A stretch of 64,000 bases of DNA from Methanolacinia sp964465295 (lineage in GTDB: Archaea; Halobacteriota; Methanomicrobia; Methanomicrobiales; Methanomicrobiaceae), in NCBI GenBank assembly GCA_964465295.1, contig CAYXKC010000001.1:1-64000 (forward strand), in the 5' to 3' direction. Made by a program: the position numbers and the translations under genes. Shown in pieces: positions 16,135 through 25,331 of the stretch (positions are counted from its first letter, which is position 1; each line of letters starts with the position of its first letter). The notes below the pieces were generated by a model that saw nothing but the letters and a program-made list of their open reading frames with translations, was not told the origin of the DNA and searched no databases.

Positions 16135-16824
16135 TCAGGCGGATTCGCCTGAATCGTAGATGTTTGTCATGTATTTTGCAACGAAGACATACCATGCCGG
16201 AATGAGCAGGGCGGTGATTATCCATCCTATTATCGGCATGAAGTTTACCAGGACAATTATTGCCATAAAGATCAATGCAAAGATCCAGAGTAGAATGATA
16301 TAACCGATATAGCCCAGCCATCCGACACCGCTGGAGATCTGCCGGTTCAGTGCGCTGAAATTGAATGCCTCACCGATTTTCTCTGTCTTTCCAAACCGCA
16401 CAAGGCCCATTATCAGGAATAATGAAATTATCACGAGGACTACAAAGGTTATCAGGAGTCCTGTAAACAAGCCTGTAATTCCAACCATGCCTATATTGCT
16501 TCCTTCGGTTGTCAGTGCAAGAATAAGAGGCATAATTGCAAACAGTCCAAAGACTACTGCAACAACAATTACAGGGATCATATACAGCAGTACGATAATG
16601 TTGTACTTCCAGCCGTCTATGAAGAGTTTTCCCCATTCATCTATCTCGGGCAGAGAATCCGCACCGGAAAAGATTCTTACAAAATATCCGTTAAGCAGGG
16701 GCACAATACAAAGAGTGATTCCCTGAACTATTGCAAGAACAACCAGAAGAACCCATTTTGTAAAATCACCTGCAAGGCCTTCCTTCGTATAGGAAAAGGC
16801 ACCTTCAACAATATTCTTCTCCAT
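16135..16824 (-). CDS. DUF4013 multi-pass membrane protein
   Basis: A 229-residue membrane protein with about five hydrophobic segments and the DUF4013 N-terminal pattern (VEGAFSYTKEGL...W). A second member lies at 42776. Both have the same GEAFNFS segment before the last helices. Function unknown; it may be a membrane organising or transport-like protein. ATG 16824 preceded by GGTGGT is preferred over the upstream start. Confidence 0.7.
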   Translation of the reverse strand: MEKNIVEGAFSYTKEGLAGDFTKWVLLVVLAIVQGITLCIVPLLNGYFVRIFSGADSLPEIDEWGKLFIDGWKYNIIVLLYMIPVIVVAVVFGLFAIMPLILALTTEGSNIGMVGITGLFTGLLITFVVLVIISLFLIMGLVRFGKTEKIGEAFNFSALNRQISSGVGWLGYIGYIILLWIFALIFMAIIVLVNFMPIIGWIITALLIPAWYVFVAKYMTNIYDSGESA

Positions 16825-16917
16825 TTTTACCACCAATATACAGTCTAAAATCAATCTGCAAGGATTTAAGTTATTCGTCTTATCCGCAGATGAAAAAAAG
16901 AAAAAATTTTATCGAAA

Positions 16918-18750
16918 TCAGATGAACCTTGGTTTTCGGGAGAGTTTCCTGGATGTATATATGGGCCTGAACGGCCTGTCGCCGATATCGCTCTTCACTC
17001 TTGAGACGAGCTCTTCAGTCGTCATCTCTTCCTTGTAGGGCTGTTTGGGCTGTGACATGCTTCTGATTGTAACAGGAAGTCTTCCGGATTCCATCTCGGA
17101 GTCCCCGATTACTGCCACATATGGAACCCAGTCCATTCCTGCCTCCCTGATCTTCTTGCCGACACTCTCCTCGCGGTCGTCAAGATCGCACCTTACTCCC
17201 GCACCGTTTATCCTGCTGCAGATCTCTTCGGCATATTCATTGTGTTTAGAGGAGACGGGAAGGATTCTTACCTGTGTGGGCGAAAGCCAGACCGGAAGCA
17301 TTGGCACATTCTGTGATGCAGTATTCTCAAGCAGTGCACAGATTACACGCTCGATACTGCCCGTCGGGGAGCAGTGGATAATCGGAGGTCTTACTTCTTC
17401 GTTGGTTGTCGAATAGTATTTGATATCGAATCTCTCTGAACTTTCAACATCGATCTGGACCGTCGGGTTTTCTATTGGTCTTCCCTGGCCGTCGATTGCT
17501 GCAAGATCCACCTTTGCAATCCAGTAATGAACCCTGTCGGAGAGCGTCTCTATGAGAACGGGTACTCCTGACATCCTGACGATCTTTTTTATCCAGTCCT
17601 CGTTTTCAGAGTAAAAGTCTTCCGTGCACCTGAATACTGCCGCAAGCGGGTACTCGAGATCCTTTCCGGTCTGCCAGCCCATCATCATCTGCTCTTCAAA
17701 ACACTCCAGGGTCTGGTTCATGTCAAGGCAGAGGGAATGCATATCAGGCATGGTGAAGGCGCGCAGCCTCTTTAAGCCGATGCACTCCCCTTTCTGTTCG
17801 TGCCTGAACGAGTATGTTGAGAGTTCGTACATCTTCATCGGAAGGGTATTAGGGGAGATGTGCATGTCGTGCATTATCGAAAACATCCCGAAACATGCGG
17901 CAAACCTGAGCATCATGTTGCGGTTGCCGGATTTAAACCTGTACTGCCTCTCGCCGAATTTTCCTGCATGCTCGTTTATGGCCTTATCGCCAAGGTCGTA
18001 CATTACGGGAGTTTCGACCGGCATTCCGCCATAATTCAGGACAAGTCCCATAACATAGTCGGAGAGCAGATCCCTTACAATCTTTCCCTTAGGCATCCAG
18101 CGGTGATGGCCGACGTCCGAGAGCGGCTCATAGTCGACAAGTTCCTTGGCGCGCATAAGTTCCACATGGAGGGGCTCCCTGCCGGATTCGGCACTCATCC
18201 CTGTCTCTTTCTTAATCAGTTTGCCGAGGGGGGAATCATCGGCATATTCCCTGTAGTCATTCTTCTCACCTTCAGGGGTAAGCACAAAGAAATTGTGCTC
18301 TACCGTTTTCTTCCCGGCTTTTTCCTCTTCTCCGGGAAGAATCGTCCGGGAGAGTTCGGAGAGCGGATGGCCCTTGCATGACAATGTAAATGCCTTGTAC
18401 CACCCGAAAGGAGCTCTTTTTACAGTATATTCTCCGCTCCTGCGGCATTCATCCTCGATGATCTTTAAGGACTCCACGGCCTTTGCGGGCGATGAGAGAT
18501 CTGAGGAGAGATGCGCATAGGGGTAGATCATTATATTGCTGACAGCGAGCTTTTTTGCAGTCTCAAGGATATCTGCGGCTGTCTTCGATGAGACACCTTC
18601 AATATCGTCTTCATCGATCTTTTCAACGGCGCAGAAGGCGGTAAGGGCTTCCTGCATTCCGTCCTCTTCGACGATGTCCTCCTCGGCAACGGGGGTCTTT
18701 TTCTGGGCTTTATATTCAATATTATCTGAATGGATTAAGAGAAGTCGCAT
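16918..18750 (-). CDS. thrS: Threonyl-tRNA synthetase, archaeal type
   Basis: A 610-residue class II synthetase that charges tRNA-Thr. Residues 1-140 match the archaeal ThrRS editing domain (MRLLLIHSDNIEYKAQKK..., D-aminoacyl-tRNA deacylase-like fold). The catalytic core has the zinc ligand Cys in FAACFGMF, a His in YSFRHEQKG and a His in IHCSPTGSIERVI. The anticodon-binding domain closes the chain (LPVWLSPTQVRILPVS). The threonine tRNA at 5174 is a substrate. Confidence 0.96.
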   Translation of the reverse strand: MRLLLIHSDNIEYKAQKKTPVAEEDIVEEDGMQEALTAFCAVEKIDEDDIEGVSSKTAADILETAKKLAVSNIMIYPYAHLSSDLSSPAKAVESLKIIEDECRRSGEYTVKRAPFGWYKAFTLSCKGHPLSELSRTILPGEEEKAGKKTVEHNFFVLTPEGEKNDYREYADDSPLGKLIKKETGMSAESGREPLHVELMRAKELVDYEPLSDVGHHRWMPKGKIVRDLLSDYVMGLVLNYGGMPVETPVMYDLGDKAINEHAGKFGERQYRFKSGNRNMMLRFAACFGMFSIMHDMHISPNTLPMKMYELSTYSFRHEQKGECIGLKRLRAFTMPDMHSLCLDMNQTLECFEEQMMMGWQTGKDLEYPLAAVFRCTEDFYSENEDWIKKIVRMSGVPVLIETLSDRVHYWIAKVDLAAIDGQGRPIENPTVQIDVESSERFDIKYYSTTNEEVRPPIIHCSPTGSIERVICALLENTASQNVPMLPVWLSPTQVRILPVSSKHNEYAEEICSRINGAGVRCDLDDREESVGKKIREAGMDWVPYVAVIGDSEMESGRLPVTIRSMSQPKQPYKEEMTTEELVSRVKSDIGDRPFRPIYTSRKLSRKPRFI

Positions 18751-18809
18751 TTTTCACTCCGGTTCATAAAATTGGTTTTTTCTTGTATTTAGGCTATCGA
18801 ATATACAGG

Positions 18810-19361
18810 TCAGCGCCTGTTCTCGTGGTACCTTGAAAGTGTTGCATTTTTCTGGTTGAGATACTTTGCATCGCCTTTGGCACCGTATGGTTTTTCGGCT
18901 TTCTCGGTCGTATAGAATACGAGCTGGCCGATAGGCATTCCGGCGTGAAGCCTGACCGGGCGCTGGTTTGCATTGCAGATCTCGAGGGTGATAGTTCCCG
19001 AGAATCCTGCATCGATCCAGCCACCAGTCTGGTGGAGAGTAATCCCGAGCCTCGCGATACTGCTCTTCCCTTCGATTGTGGCAACGATATCTTCGGGAAG
19101 AGTAATTGTCTCAAGTGTTTCGGCCAGGAGAAACATTCCTGGAGGTATGTCGATATATTCTGCACGTTTTTCATTATAATGGGACTCGATACTCGCTTTA
19201 TCGTAAGGATCGATAATCTCATCACTCTCATCATACCAGACAAAGTGGTCGCCAAGCCTGATGTCCACCGAGTTCGGCTGAATAAACGCTTCATTGAAGG
19301 GTTCTATTTTTATAAACCCTCTTTTAATCCTGTCATGCAGCTGCCAGTCAACGAGAATCAT
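18810..19361 (-). CDS. dcd: dCTP deaminase (possibly with dUTPase activity)
   Basis: A 183-residue trimeric-type enzyme that deaminates dCTP to dUTP. The signature stretch EGKSSIARLGITLHQTGGWI and the catalytic Glu in GFSGTITLEICN are present, as is the C-terminal nucleotide-binding tail with QLVFYTTE. Some methanogen homologues also cleave dUTP to dUMP; which type this is cannot be told by eye. It lies about 60 bases upstream of thrS on the same strand. Confidence 0.92.
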   Translation of the reverse strand: MILVDWQLHDRIKRGFIKIEPFNEAFIQPNSVDIRLGDHFVWYDESDEIIDPYDKASIESHYNEKRAEYIDIPPGMFLLAETLETITLPEDIVATIEGKSSIARLGITLHQTGGWIDAGFSGTITLEICNANQRPVRLHAGMPIGQLVFYTTEKAEKPYGAKGDAKYLNQKNATLSRYHENRR

Positions 19362-19434
19362 CTGGAATAATGTTGTTTCTAAATGATTATAGAAGTATCC
19401 GGGGAAAGGGGTGGTAAAAGTATTTTGAATAGGA

Positions 19435-19564
19435 GGGAGGGGGAATTTTCCCCCTCCCTATGGTCCTCCCCCTTATCGCGATAAGTCGTAGTAGGGGATG
19501 GGTGAACATCCCCTACTGCTCCTGAACTTTTTCTTCCTGCTGTAAGGGCCGGGTTACCGCCCTT
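19435..19564. ncRNA. Structured intergenic element, copy A (four hairpins)
   Basis: This gap holds four hairpins in a row: GGGAGGGGG 19435-19443 with CCCCCTCCC 19450-19458; the palindrome CTTATCGCGATAAG 19472-19485; GTAGGGGATG 19491-19500 with CATCCCCTAC 19507-19516; and AAGGGC 19544-19549 with GCCCTT 19559-19564. Part of it is shared with copy B at 32921. It could be a structured RNA, a palindromic mobile-element remnant or a repeat; strand is unknown. Confidence 0.45.
19441..19501. repeat. 61-bp dispersed element, copy A
   Basis: Aligns without gaps to 32921-32981 with 44 of 61 positions identical by hand count. Conserved blocks are GGAAT-TTCCCCC, TCCTCCC and GCGA-AA-TCG-AG-AGG. Neither copy is in a gene. 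Confidence 0.7.
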
Positions 19565-19652
19565 TCAAAAAAAATGATTATTTTGGATAGAGATTTAAAT
19601 GAAATATTTATTGGGAAATTTCAGTTGATTTTATTATAATGTACTGTTCTAT

Positions 19653-20369
19653 TCACTCATCCTTCTCAAATTCGTCCCCGAGGATCATCTGTTCGGTTCG
19701 TCTCAGGATCCCATGAAGGGTCGAGACCTCCCTGATTGTCATATTCGTCCTGCCGAAGATCCTTCTCATCATGGTGAGCGTGTTTTCCCTTTTGTAATCA
19801 GGATGCCTGATTAAATCGAAGAAAAGATCGAGATGCTCATAGAAAGAATCCATCTCCTGCCGGGACGCCATAGGGTACGTGCCGCGGGGGATGCCTGCCA
19901 GTTCGTATACAATAATTCCTACGGCATGGGATATGTTTACGATCGGGTACTCGGGGGATGCCGGAATAGTGCAGATTATATCGCATTTTTTTATTTCGTC
20001 GTTTGAGAGACCCCAGTTTTCTCTCCCGAAAATAATAGAGACCCTGCCTTCTACATCGCTTATCATATCGTTTAGCTCGGAAGGTTCGTAGTAAGGCATT
20101 CTCATCGCATGAGTAACGGTCTTTGAGAGACCGCCCGTAGTTGCGACAAGAATATTCGATTCCTTTATGACTTCATCCAGGGATGATACATGCCTTGCAT
20201 TTGATAAAACATCTGCCGCATGCGAAGAACGGGCGAAGGCCTCGTCACCGATCTCCGGGGGATTGATAAGAGTAAGGTTGAAAAAACCGAAATTTTTCAT
20301 TACTCTTGCCGTAAACCCGATATTCCCCTCGTAGAGAGGTTCGCAGAGCACAATCTCTATTTCGGGCAT
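19653..20369 (-). CDS. SPOUT RNA methyltransferase, TrmH group 1 / TrmJ-like
   Basis: A 238-residue methyltransferase of the SPOUT class. The three TrmH motifs are visible: the N-terminal LCEPLYEGNIGFTARVMKNFG, the central IIFGRENWGLSNDEI, and the knot motif PIVNISHAVGIIVYELAG. Archaeal TrmJ methylates the ribose of C32 in tRNA, but the target here is an inference from the subgroup. Its ATG overlaps the stop of the preceding gene (TAATG), giving translational coupling. Confidence 0.85.
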   Translation of the reverse strand: MPEIEIVLCEPLYEGNIGFTARVMKNFGFFNLTLINPPEIGDEAFARSSHAADVLSNARHVSSLDEVIKESNILVATTGGLSKTVTHAMRMPYYEPSELNDMISDVEGRVSIIFGRENWGLSNDEIKKCDIICTIPASPEYPIVNISHAVGIIVYELAGIPRGTYPMASRQEMDSFYEHLDLFFDLIRHPDYKRENTLTMMRRIFGRTNMTIREVSTLHGILRRTEQMILGDEFEKDE

Positions 20370-21058
20370 TATTTTACTGCACGGACTGTTTCCTTAAGGA
20401 CTGCCGCTCCCTCATCATAAACCGCATTTCCTACGATTATCGTGTCGGCATATTTGCCCATCTCTGCGGCTTTCTCTTTTGAATTTATTCCTCCGCCGTA
20501 GTAGAGCCGTGCATCCTCTACCGCTTCTGAGGCGGCCTTTACGATTTCGGGGTTCCCGTATGTCCCTGAATATTCGATATATACTATTGGAAACCTGAAA
20601 TACCTGTCAGCTACTGTGGCATAGGCCGCGACATCTTCCGCGGGAATGTTGCAGACCGCTCTTGTAACCCTGCCCACAGATGAATCAGGGTTAAGGACGA
20701 TATACGCCTCGGGAACTACAAGATCCCACGGGATATTCTTAGTCGTTTTTACCCAGTACTCGTGCTTCCCGACGATCCACACAGGTTCCGGAGTATTCAG
20801 CACGCTGGGTACGAAGAGTCCGGCTATATCTTCGAAAATTACTCCTGAAGGGTCAGCAGGCTCGACAACCAGGGGAAGGCCGTACTCCTTAACCTGCTCC
20901 CTTAGTTCGATAAGATTCTCTCTTGTAACATTCAGGGTACCTGAGAGCATAAGGGCGTCTGTTCCGCTTGTTGCGATATCCTCAACCTCGCCGGGCCTGA
21001 TTGTTTTGTCAGGGTCGAGTTTTGTAATGTGTCGCCAGTCACGCCAGTCGTTCTTCAT
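20369..21058 (-). CDS. Geranylgeranylglyceryl phosphate synthase
   Basis: A 229-residue TIM-barrel enzyme that joins sn-glycerol-1-phosphate to geranylgeranyl diphosphate, the first committed step of archaeal ether lipids. The family phosphate-binding loops are visible: IEYSGTYGNPE, YYGGGINSKEKA and DTIIVGNAVYD. It sits in a tight run between topA (12 bases upstream) and the TrmJ-like gene (one-base overlap). Confidence 0.92.
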   Translation of the reverse strand: MKNDWRDWRHITKLDPDKTIRPGEVEDIATSGTDALMLSGTLNVTRENLIELREQVKEYGLPLVVEPADPSGVIFEDIAGLFVPSVLNTPEPVWIVGKHEYWVKTTKNIPWDLVVPEAYIVLNPDSSVGRVTRAVCNIPAEDVAAYATVADRYFRFPIVYIEYSGTYGNPEIVKAASEAVEDARLYYGGGINSKEKAAEMGKYADTIIVGNAVYDEGAAVLKETVRAVK

Positions 21059-21070
21059 AAAATCAATAAA

Positions 21071-23869
21071 TTATTTGCATTCTTCCTGAAAATAGGTTAT
21101 CTTTTCAGCAGAAATGCCGGTAAGTCCGGAGAGCTCTTTTGGATCTGCACTGCAAAGCTTTTCTTTGTTTATTATCCCTGCAATGTACAGCTTTTCGAGC
21201 ATAGCCTCCCCTAGCCCCTCTATCAACAGGAGTTCTTTTCTTCCCGATTCAAGCTCTTTTTTGGAGATTTTTTCCGGAAGGTTAGTCCCGGCGGCTTCAC
21301 AGACAAGGGCTGCATGTTTGTAGACGGTATCTATGTTCAGTCCTGTCTTTGAACTAAGAAAAGCCGGATGGATATAACAGAAATCTTCGGGTGTCGTAAA
21401 TCCGGCATCGAAATATTTCTTCAGGCTTACTGCAGGAACGCCATAACCTTTAAGGAGCTCCTTGTTATACACAAGTCTTGCTTCATGGATAAGAGATTCA
21501 GCCTCCTCACCCGAGAGCTTCATCTTTTCAAGCTTTTTCTTTTCGGAGCGGGCCAGTGATCCCAGATCTTCTATTCCGGCTTCAAAGAAGGAATTGAGGA
21601 CTTTTGCGTGGCTTCGTCCTCTTTTAGGCGGGATAATCTTCCTGACGAACTTCTTAAGTTCTGATCTTCTCCTGAGACGATCCAGGACATCATTCGCTTC
21701 GGCAATTATCTTTCTGGACTCATCATCAGTTAATCCAAGGACTTCGGTCAATTTTTCAGGTTTTTCGTTGGCGATCTCGTAAACAGTGTATATATGTCTC
21801 GAGTGCAGTCCGGAGATAAGCTCTTTGGATATTGAAGGAATCATATTCAGAGTCTCGAGATTCGAACTGATGTGATTGCAAAGCGGGCATCCGATATCCC
21901 ATGGGGGCGATCCTTTCCTTACAAGCCTTACATGATGCATGCCATGCTCTTCGCAGATTTTGTTCTCCCTGATCGCCTTGCCCCACTGGCCGGAGGGAAG
22001 ACCTATATTGAAATTGCAGTCCGGGTATCCTGAACATCCTATAAACTGCGCCATGCCGCGGGTGGTCCTGATCATAAGGTTTTCGCCGCATACGGGACAT
22101 TTGCCAATTATCCTCTCCTCTGCGGTCTTATCCATAATCTCTGATCCGATGTCTTCCTGATTTGCCTCGAGCGACTCGAATATCTGGTGGAGCATATCCC
22201 GGGATTCACTGATTACGGAATCCTTACTGAGTTTGCTCTTTTTGATATCCTCCATATGCTCTTCAAGCGTCCGGGTCATATCGGGTTTGGTTATGAGCTC
22301 TGCATGATCCTCAAGGGATTCGGTCACTGCCCGTCCGACGAGAGTCGGTTTAAGCGGGTTTCCTTCAACATACCTCCTGGAAAAGAGCTTTCCTATTACA
22401 TCATGCCTTGTAGATTTAGTTCCCAGGCCAAGCTCTTCCATTACCTGGATAAGCTTGCTCTGCGAGTACCTCGGCGGTGGCAGTGTTTCTTTCTCTTCCA
22501 TTTTTTTATCCAGAATGGGAAGTTTTTCATTTACTGAAAGGACAGGAAGAGCCTGTTCTTTGGCCTGGCTGTATGTATATACTCTCCTGTAGCCTTCATA
22601 CTCGAGCCTCTGGCCTGTAGATGTATATGGCTCACTGCCTGCATCAAAGGTATACTTTAGTGTCTTCCATCTTGCATCGGGTGATAGTGTCGCAAGAAAA
22701 CGCCTGACAACCAGTTCATATACCTTCCATGCGGTATCATCCATATCGCTCCTGTGAGCGGCGCCTGTAGGGTGAATAGGTGGATGGTCGGTACTGGATT
22801 TTTTACCTCTGGTGGGAGCGGGTCTCATGTTTGCAGATACCCACTCGACATCTGTCTTAAATGATGATTTTTTGAGCTCTGCAAGTATGTCCCTGATGTC
22901 AAGTGAAGGCGGATATATCGTATTGTCTGTTCTCGGGTACGAGATATATCCGTTCATATATAGCTCTTCGGCGATTCTCATCGCGTTGGAGGCTGACAAT
23001 CCAAGTCTTGAGGCGGCAACGATGTATGCCGTGGTGTCAAAAGGAGTTGGGGCATGATCCGTTCTCGTCCCTTCCCTGATATCCGTAACAGTCAGCGGCT
23101 CTTTTGTATTATCAAGGGACTGTCCGGCTGCATTTTTATCCCAGAATTTACCATTGGTGTGTTTGGCTTCGAAAGGTTCACCTTCCTTCTCCGAATCAAG
23201 AGTGAGAAGCCAGTAGGGTTCGGGGACGAACGCTTCGATCTCCTTCTCGCGGTCGACGATCATTGCAAGTGTCGGACTCTGGACCCTGCCTACGCTTAAA
23301 ATATTGTTTCCTCCCCTTTTTGCTGCAAGGCTGATGAAACGGGTTAGTGACGCACCCCATATCAGATCGACAACCTGCCGGGCCTCTCCGGCCTCTGCAA
23401 GATTGAAGTCGAGCTCGGCGGGGTTTTCAAATGCACTTGTGATCTCCTGTTTAGTGATGGCGCTGAATCTTGCCCTTTTTATCGGCACAGATTTATTCGC
23501 TTCGCGGACGATCTCGTAGGCCTCTTTTCCTATAAGCTCTCCCTCCCTGTCGAAATCTGTCGCAATAGTGACGAGATCGGCCTTTTTCGAGAGCCTTTTT
23601 ATGAGTTTTACGATCTTTTTCTCTGTCGGTTTTTTTATCGTTCCTGCATCGATGAGGGTTTTCGGGGTGTTGATCTCGCTTCTCCAGTTGCTGTAGCCCG
23701 GCTCGAAATCTATTTCAACAACATGACCGCGAAGACCGATTGCAACCCTGTCGTCAAAAGAGTATGTGTTTACACCTTCCTCACGCTTTACGGACGGATT
23801 TTTGTTTCCGGCCAATATTCCTGCAATTCTCTGTGCCGCGATGTTCTTTTCCGCAATGATAAGGTGCAT
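21071..23869 (-). CDS. topA: DNA topoisomerase I (type IA)
   Basis: A 932-residue type IA topoisomerase that relaxes negatively supercoiled DNA. The toprim domain starts with MHLIIAEKNIAAQRIA and holds the DFDREGELIGKEA acidic motif; the catalytic Tyr is in GYISYPRTDNTIYP. A zinc finger region has CPVCGENL...CSGYPDC and a further set CEEHG...CPLCNH. The last 250 residues are several helix-hairpin-helix-like repeats (LTEVLGLTDDESRKIIAEA and others), longer than in most bacterial enzymes. Confidence 0.95.
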   Translation of the reverse strand: MHLIIAEKNIAAQRIAGILAGNKNPSVKREEGVNTYSFDDRVAIGLRGHVVEIDFEPGYSNWRSEINTPKTLIDAGTIKKPTEKKIVKLIKRLSKKADLVTIATDFDREGELIGKEAYEIVREANKSVPIKRARFSAITKQEITSAFENPAELDFNLAEAGEARQVVDLIWGASLTRFISLAAKRGGNNILSVGRVQSPTLAMIVDREKEIEAFVPEPYWLLTLDSEKEGEPFEAKHTNGKFWDKNAAGQSLDNTKEPLTVTDIREGTRTDHAPTPFDTTAYIVAASRLGLSASNAMRIAEELYMNGYISYPRTDNTIYPPSLDIRDILAELKKSSFKTDVEWVSANMRPAPTRGKKSSTDHPPIHPTGAAHRSDMDDTAWKVYELVVRRFLATLSPDARWKTLKYTFDAGSEPYTSTGQRLEYEGYRRVYTYSQAKEQALPVLSVNEKLPILDKKMEEKETLPPPRYSQSKLIQVMEELGLGTKSTRHDVIGKLFSRRYVEGNPLKPTLVGRAVTESLEDHAELITKPDMTRTLEEHMEDIKKSKLSKDSVISESRDMLHQIFESLEANQEDIGSEIMDKTAEERIIGKCPVCGENLMIRTTRGMAQFIGCSGYPDCNFNIGLPSGQWGKAIRENKICEEHGMHHVRLVRKGSPPWDIGCPLCNHISSNLETLNMIPSISKELISGLHSRHIYTVYEIANEKPEKLTEVLGLTDDESRKIIAEANDVLDRLRRRSELKKFVRKIIPPKRGRSHAKVLNSFFEAGIEDLGSLARSEKKKLEKMKLSGEEAESLIHEARLVYNKELLKGYGVPAVSLKKYFDAGFTTPEDFCYIHPAFLSSKTGLNIDTVYKHAALVCEAAGTNLPEKISKKELESGRKELLLIEGLGEAMLEKLYIAGIINKEKLCSADPKELSGLTGISAEKITYFQEECK

Positions 23870-23876
23870 TTGAACT

Positions 23877-25331
23877 CTACTCCATCTCTTCGATATGCTT
23901 TATTATTTTTGGTGCTATGGCCTTGGGGTCGGCCCGCCCCCTGGTTTCTTTCATGACCTGCCCTACTAGGAAGTTGACAGCATTGGGATTTCCAGATTTG
24001 AAATCGGCAACAGCCTGGGGGTTGGATTCGATTATTTTTGCAATTATCTCCCCGAATTCATCGTCGTCGCCCTTTGAGAGACCAAGGCGCTGAACCATAT
24101 CGGATGGCATCTCAGGCTCTGCCCCTTCCTTTATCACGTCGAGCATCATGCGCAGGATGTCAACAGCAACCCTGTCTGTTATCTCACTGTCCTTAAGGAG
24201 GACTACGAGGTCCTCAAAGTAGTCGGGTGGGACGTCAGTGATCTTCATATCTCTGTAATAGAGTTCGCCGAGAAGAGTGTCGGCGACAAGTGTTGCTGTC
24301 AGAACCGGTTCGCACGAGGCTATCTTCTCATAAAATTCCGCTACTCTCAGGTCTCCTGTGAGGGTCTTTGAATGGTTGAGGGAGATTCCGTATGTCTTCA
24401 TAAACCGCTCGCGGCGGGCATCGGGAAGCTCGGGAAGTTCGATATCGTCTGCCCACTCCCTGACCTTCAGGGGCCGGAGATCGGGTTCGGGGAAATAACG
24501 GTAGTCGTTCTCCTCCTCTTTCGACCTTGATCCCTGTGTTATACCCCGTGCCTCCATGAAGTGGCGGGTCTCCATGAGAATATCCTGCCCCCTGCGGATC
24601 ATATTTCTCTGCCTTGTAATCTCGAATGTGAGAGCCTTCTCGACACCCTTGTAGGAGGAGATATTCTTGCACTCCACCCTGTTGTGCCCTTCAAGTGAGA
24701 TGTTTGCATCGACCCTTATCGATCCCTCTTTTTCGCCGTCGAATACATCGAGGTATTCGAGAGTGGTACGGAGTTTGTTCAAAAAACGGCGTGCTTCTTT
24801 CGGTGATGAGAGGTCGGGTTCGGTGACGATCTCGATTAGGGGAATAGATGACCTGTTATAGTCGACCAGAGAGTATCCCGGACGATCCCTGCCGCTTTTA
24901 TGCACAAGCCTTCCGGGGTCTTCCTCAAGATGTATTCTCCGGATGCGAATGCTTTTTTCATGACCTTCGTCGTCATCAACGGTTAGGTGGCCGTTTATGG
25001 CGACAGGCTTGTCGTACTGGCTGATCTGGTAACCTTTCGGCAGGTCGGGGTAGAAGTAGTTTTTCCTCGAAAATTCCGAGTATTCAGGAATTTCAAGATT
25101 AAGTGCCTTTGCAACCTTCAGGGCGTATATCACAGCCTGCCTGTTGAGTCTTGGCAGTGCGCCGGGGAGTCCCAGGCATATGGGGCATACGTGACTGTTT
25201 GGTTCGCTCTCCCTGTAATCGGTTGAACACCCGCAAAAGAGCTTGGTCTTTGTATTGAGCTGGCAGTGGATCTCAAGTCCTATAATGACTTTGAGTTTAT
25301 TTACATCGACCCTTTCATTTCCATCGCTCAT
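23877..25331 (-). CDS. gatB: Asp-tRNA(Asn)/Glu-tRNA(Gln) amidotransferase subunit B
   Basis: A 484-residue kinase/tRNA-binding subunit of the GatCAB complex. It has the GLEIHCQLNTKTKLFC opening, zinc-binding CGCS and CPICLGLPG cysteines, the ENDYRYFPEPDL motif and a C-terminal YqeY-like helical tail. GatB activates misacylated tRNA and the complex amidates it with ammonia from GatA. It starts directly after gatA stop. Confidence 0.95.
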   Translation of the reverse strand: MSDGNERVDVNKLKVIIGLEIHCQLNTKTKLFCGCSTDYRESEPNSHVCPICLGLPGALPRLNRQAVIYALKVAKALNLEIPEYSEFSRKNYFYPDLPKGYQISQYDKPVAINGHLTVDDDEGHEKSIRIRRIHLEEDPGRLVHKSGRDRPGYSLVDYNRSSIPLIEIVTEPDLSSPKEARRFLNKLRTTLEYLDVFDGEKEGSIRVDANISLEGHNRVECKNISSYKGVEKALTFEITRQRNMIRRGQDILMETRHFMEARGITQGSRSKEEENDYRYFPEPDLRPLKVREWADDIELPELPDARRERFMKTYGISLNHSKTLTGDLRVAEFYEKIASCEPVLTATLVADTLLGELYYRDMKITDVPPDYFEDLVVLLKDSEITDRVAVDILRMMLDVIKEGAEPEMPSDMVQRLGLSKGDDDEFGEIIAKIIESNPQAVADFKSGNPNAVNFLVGQVMKETRGRADPKAIAPKIIKHIEEME

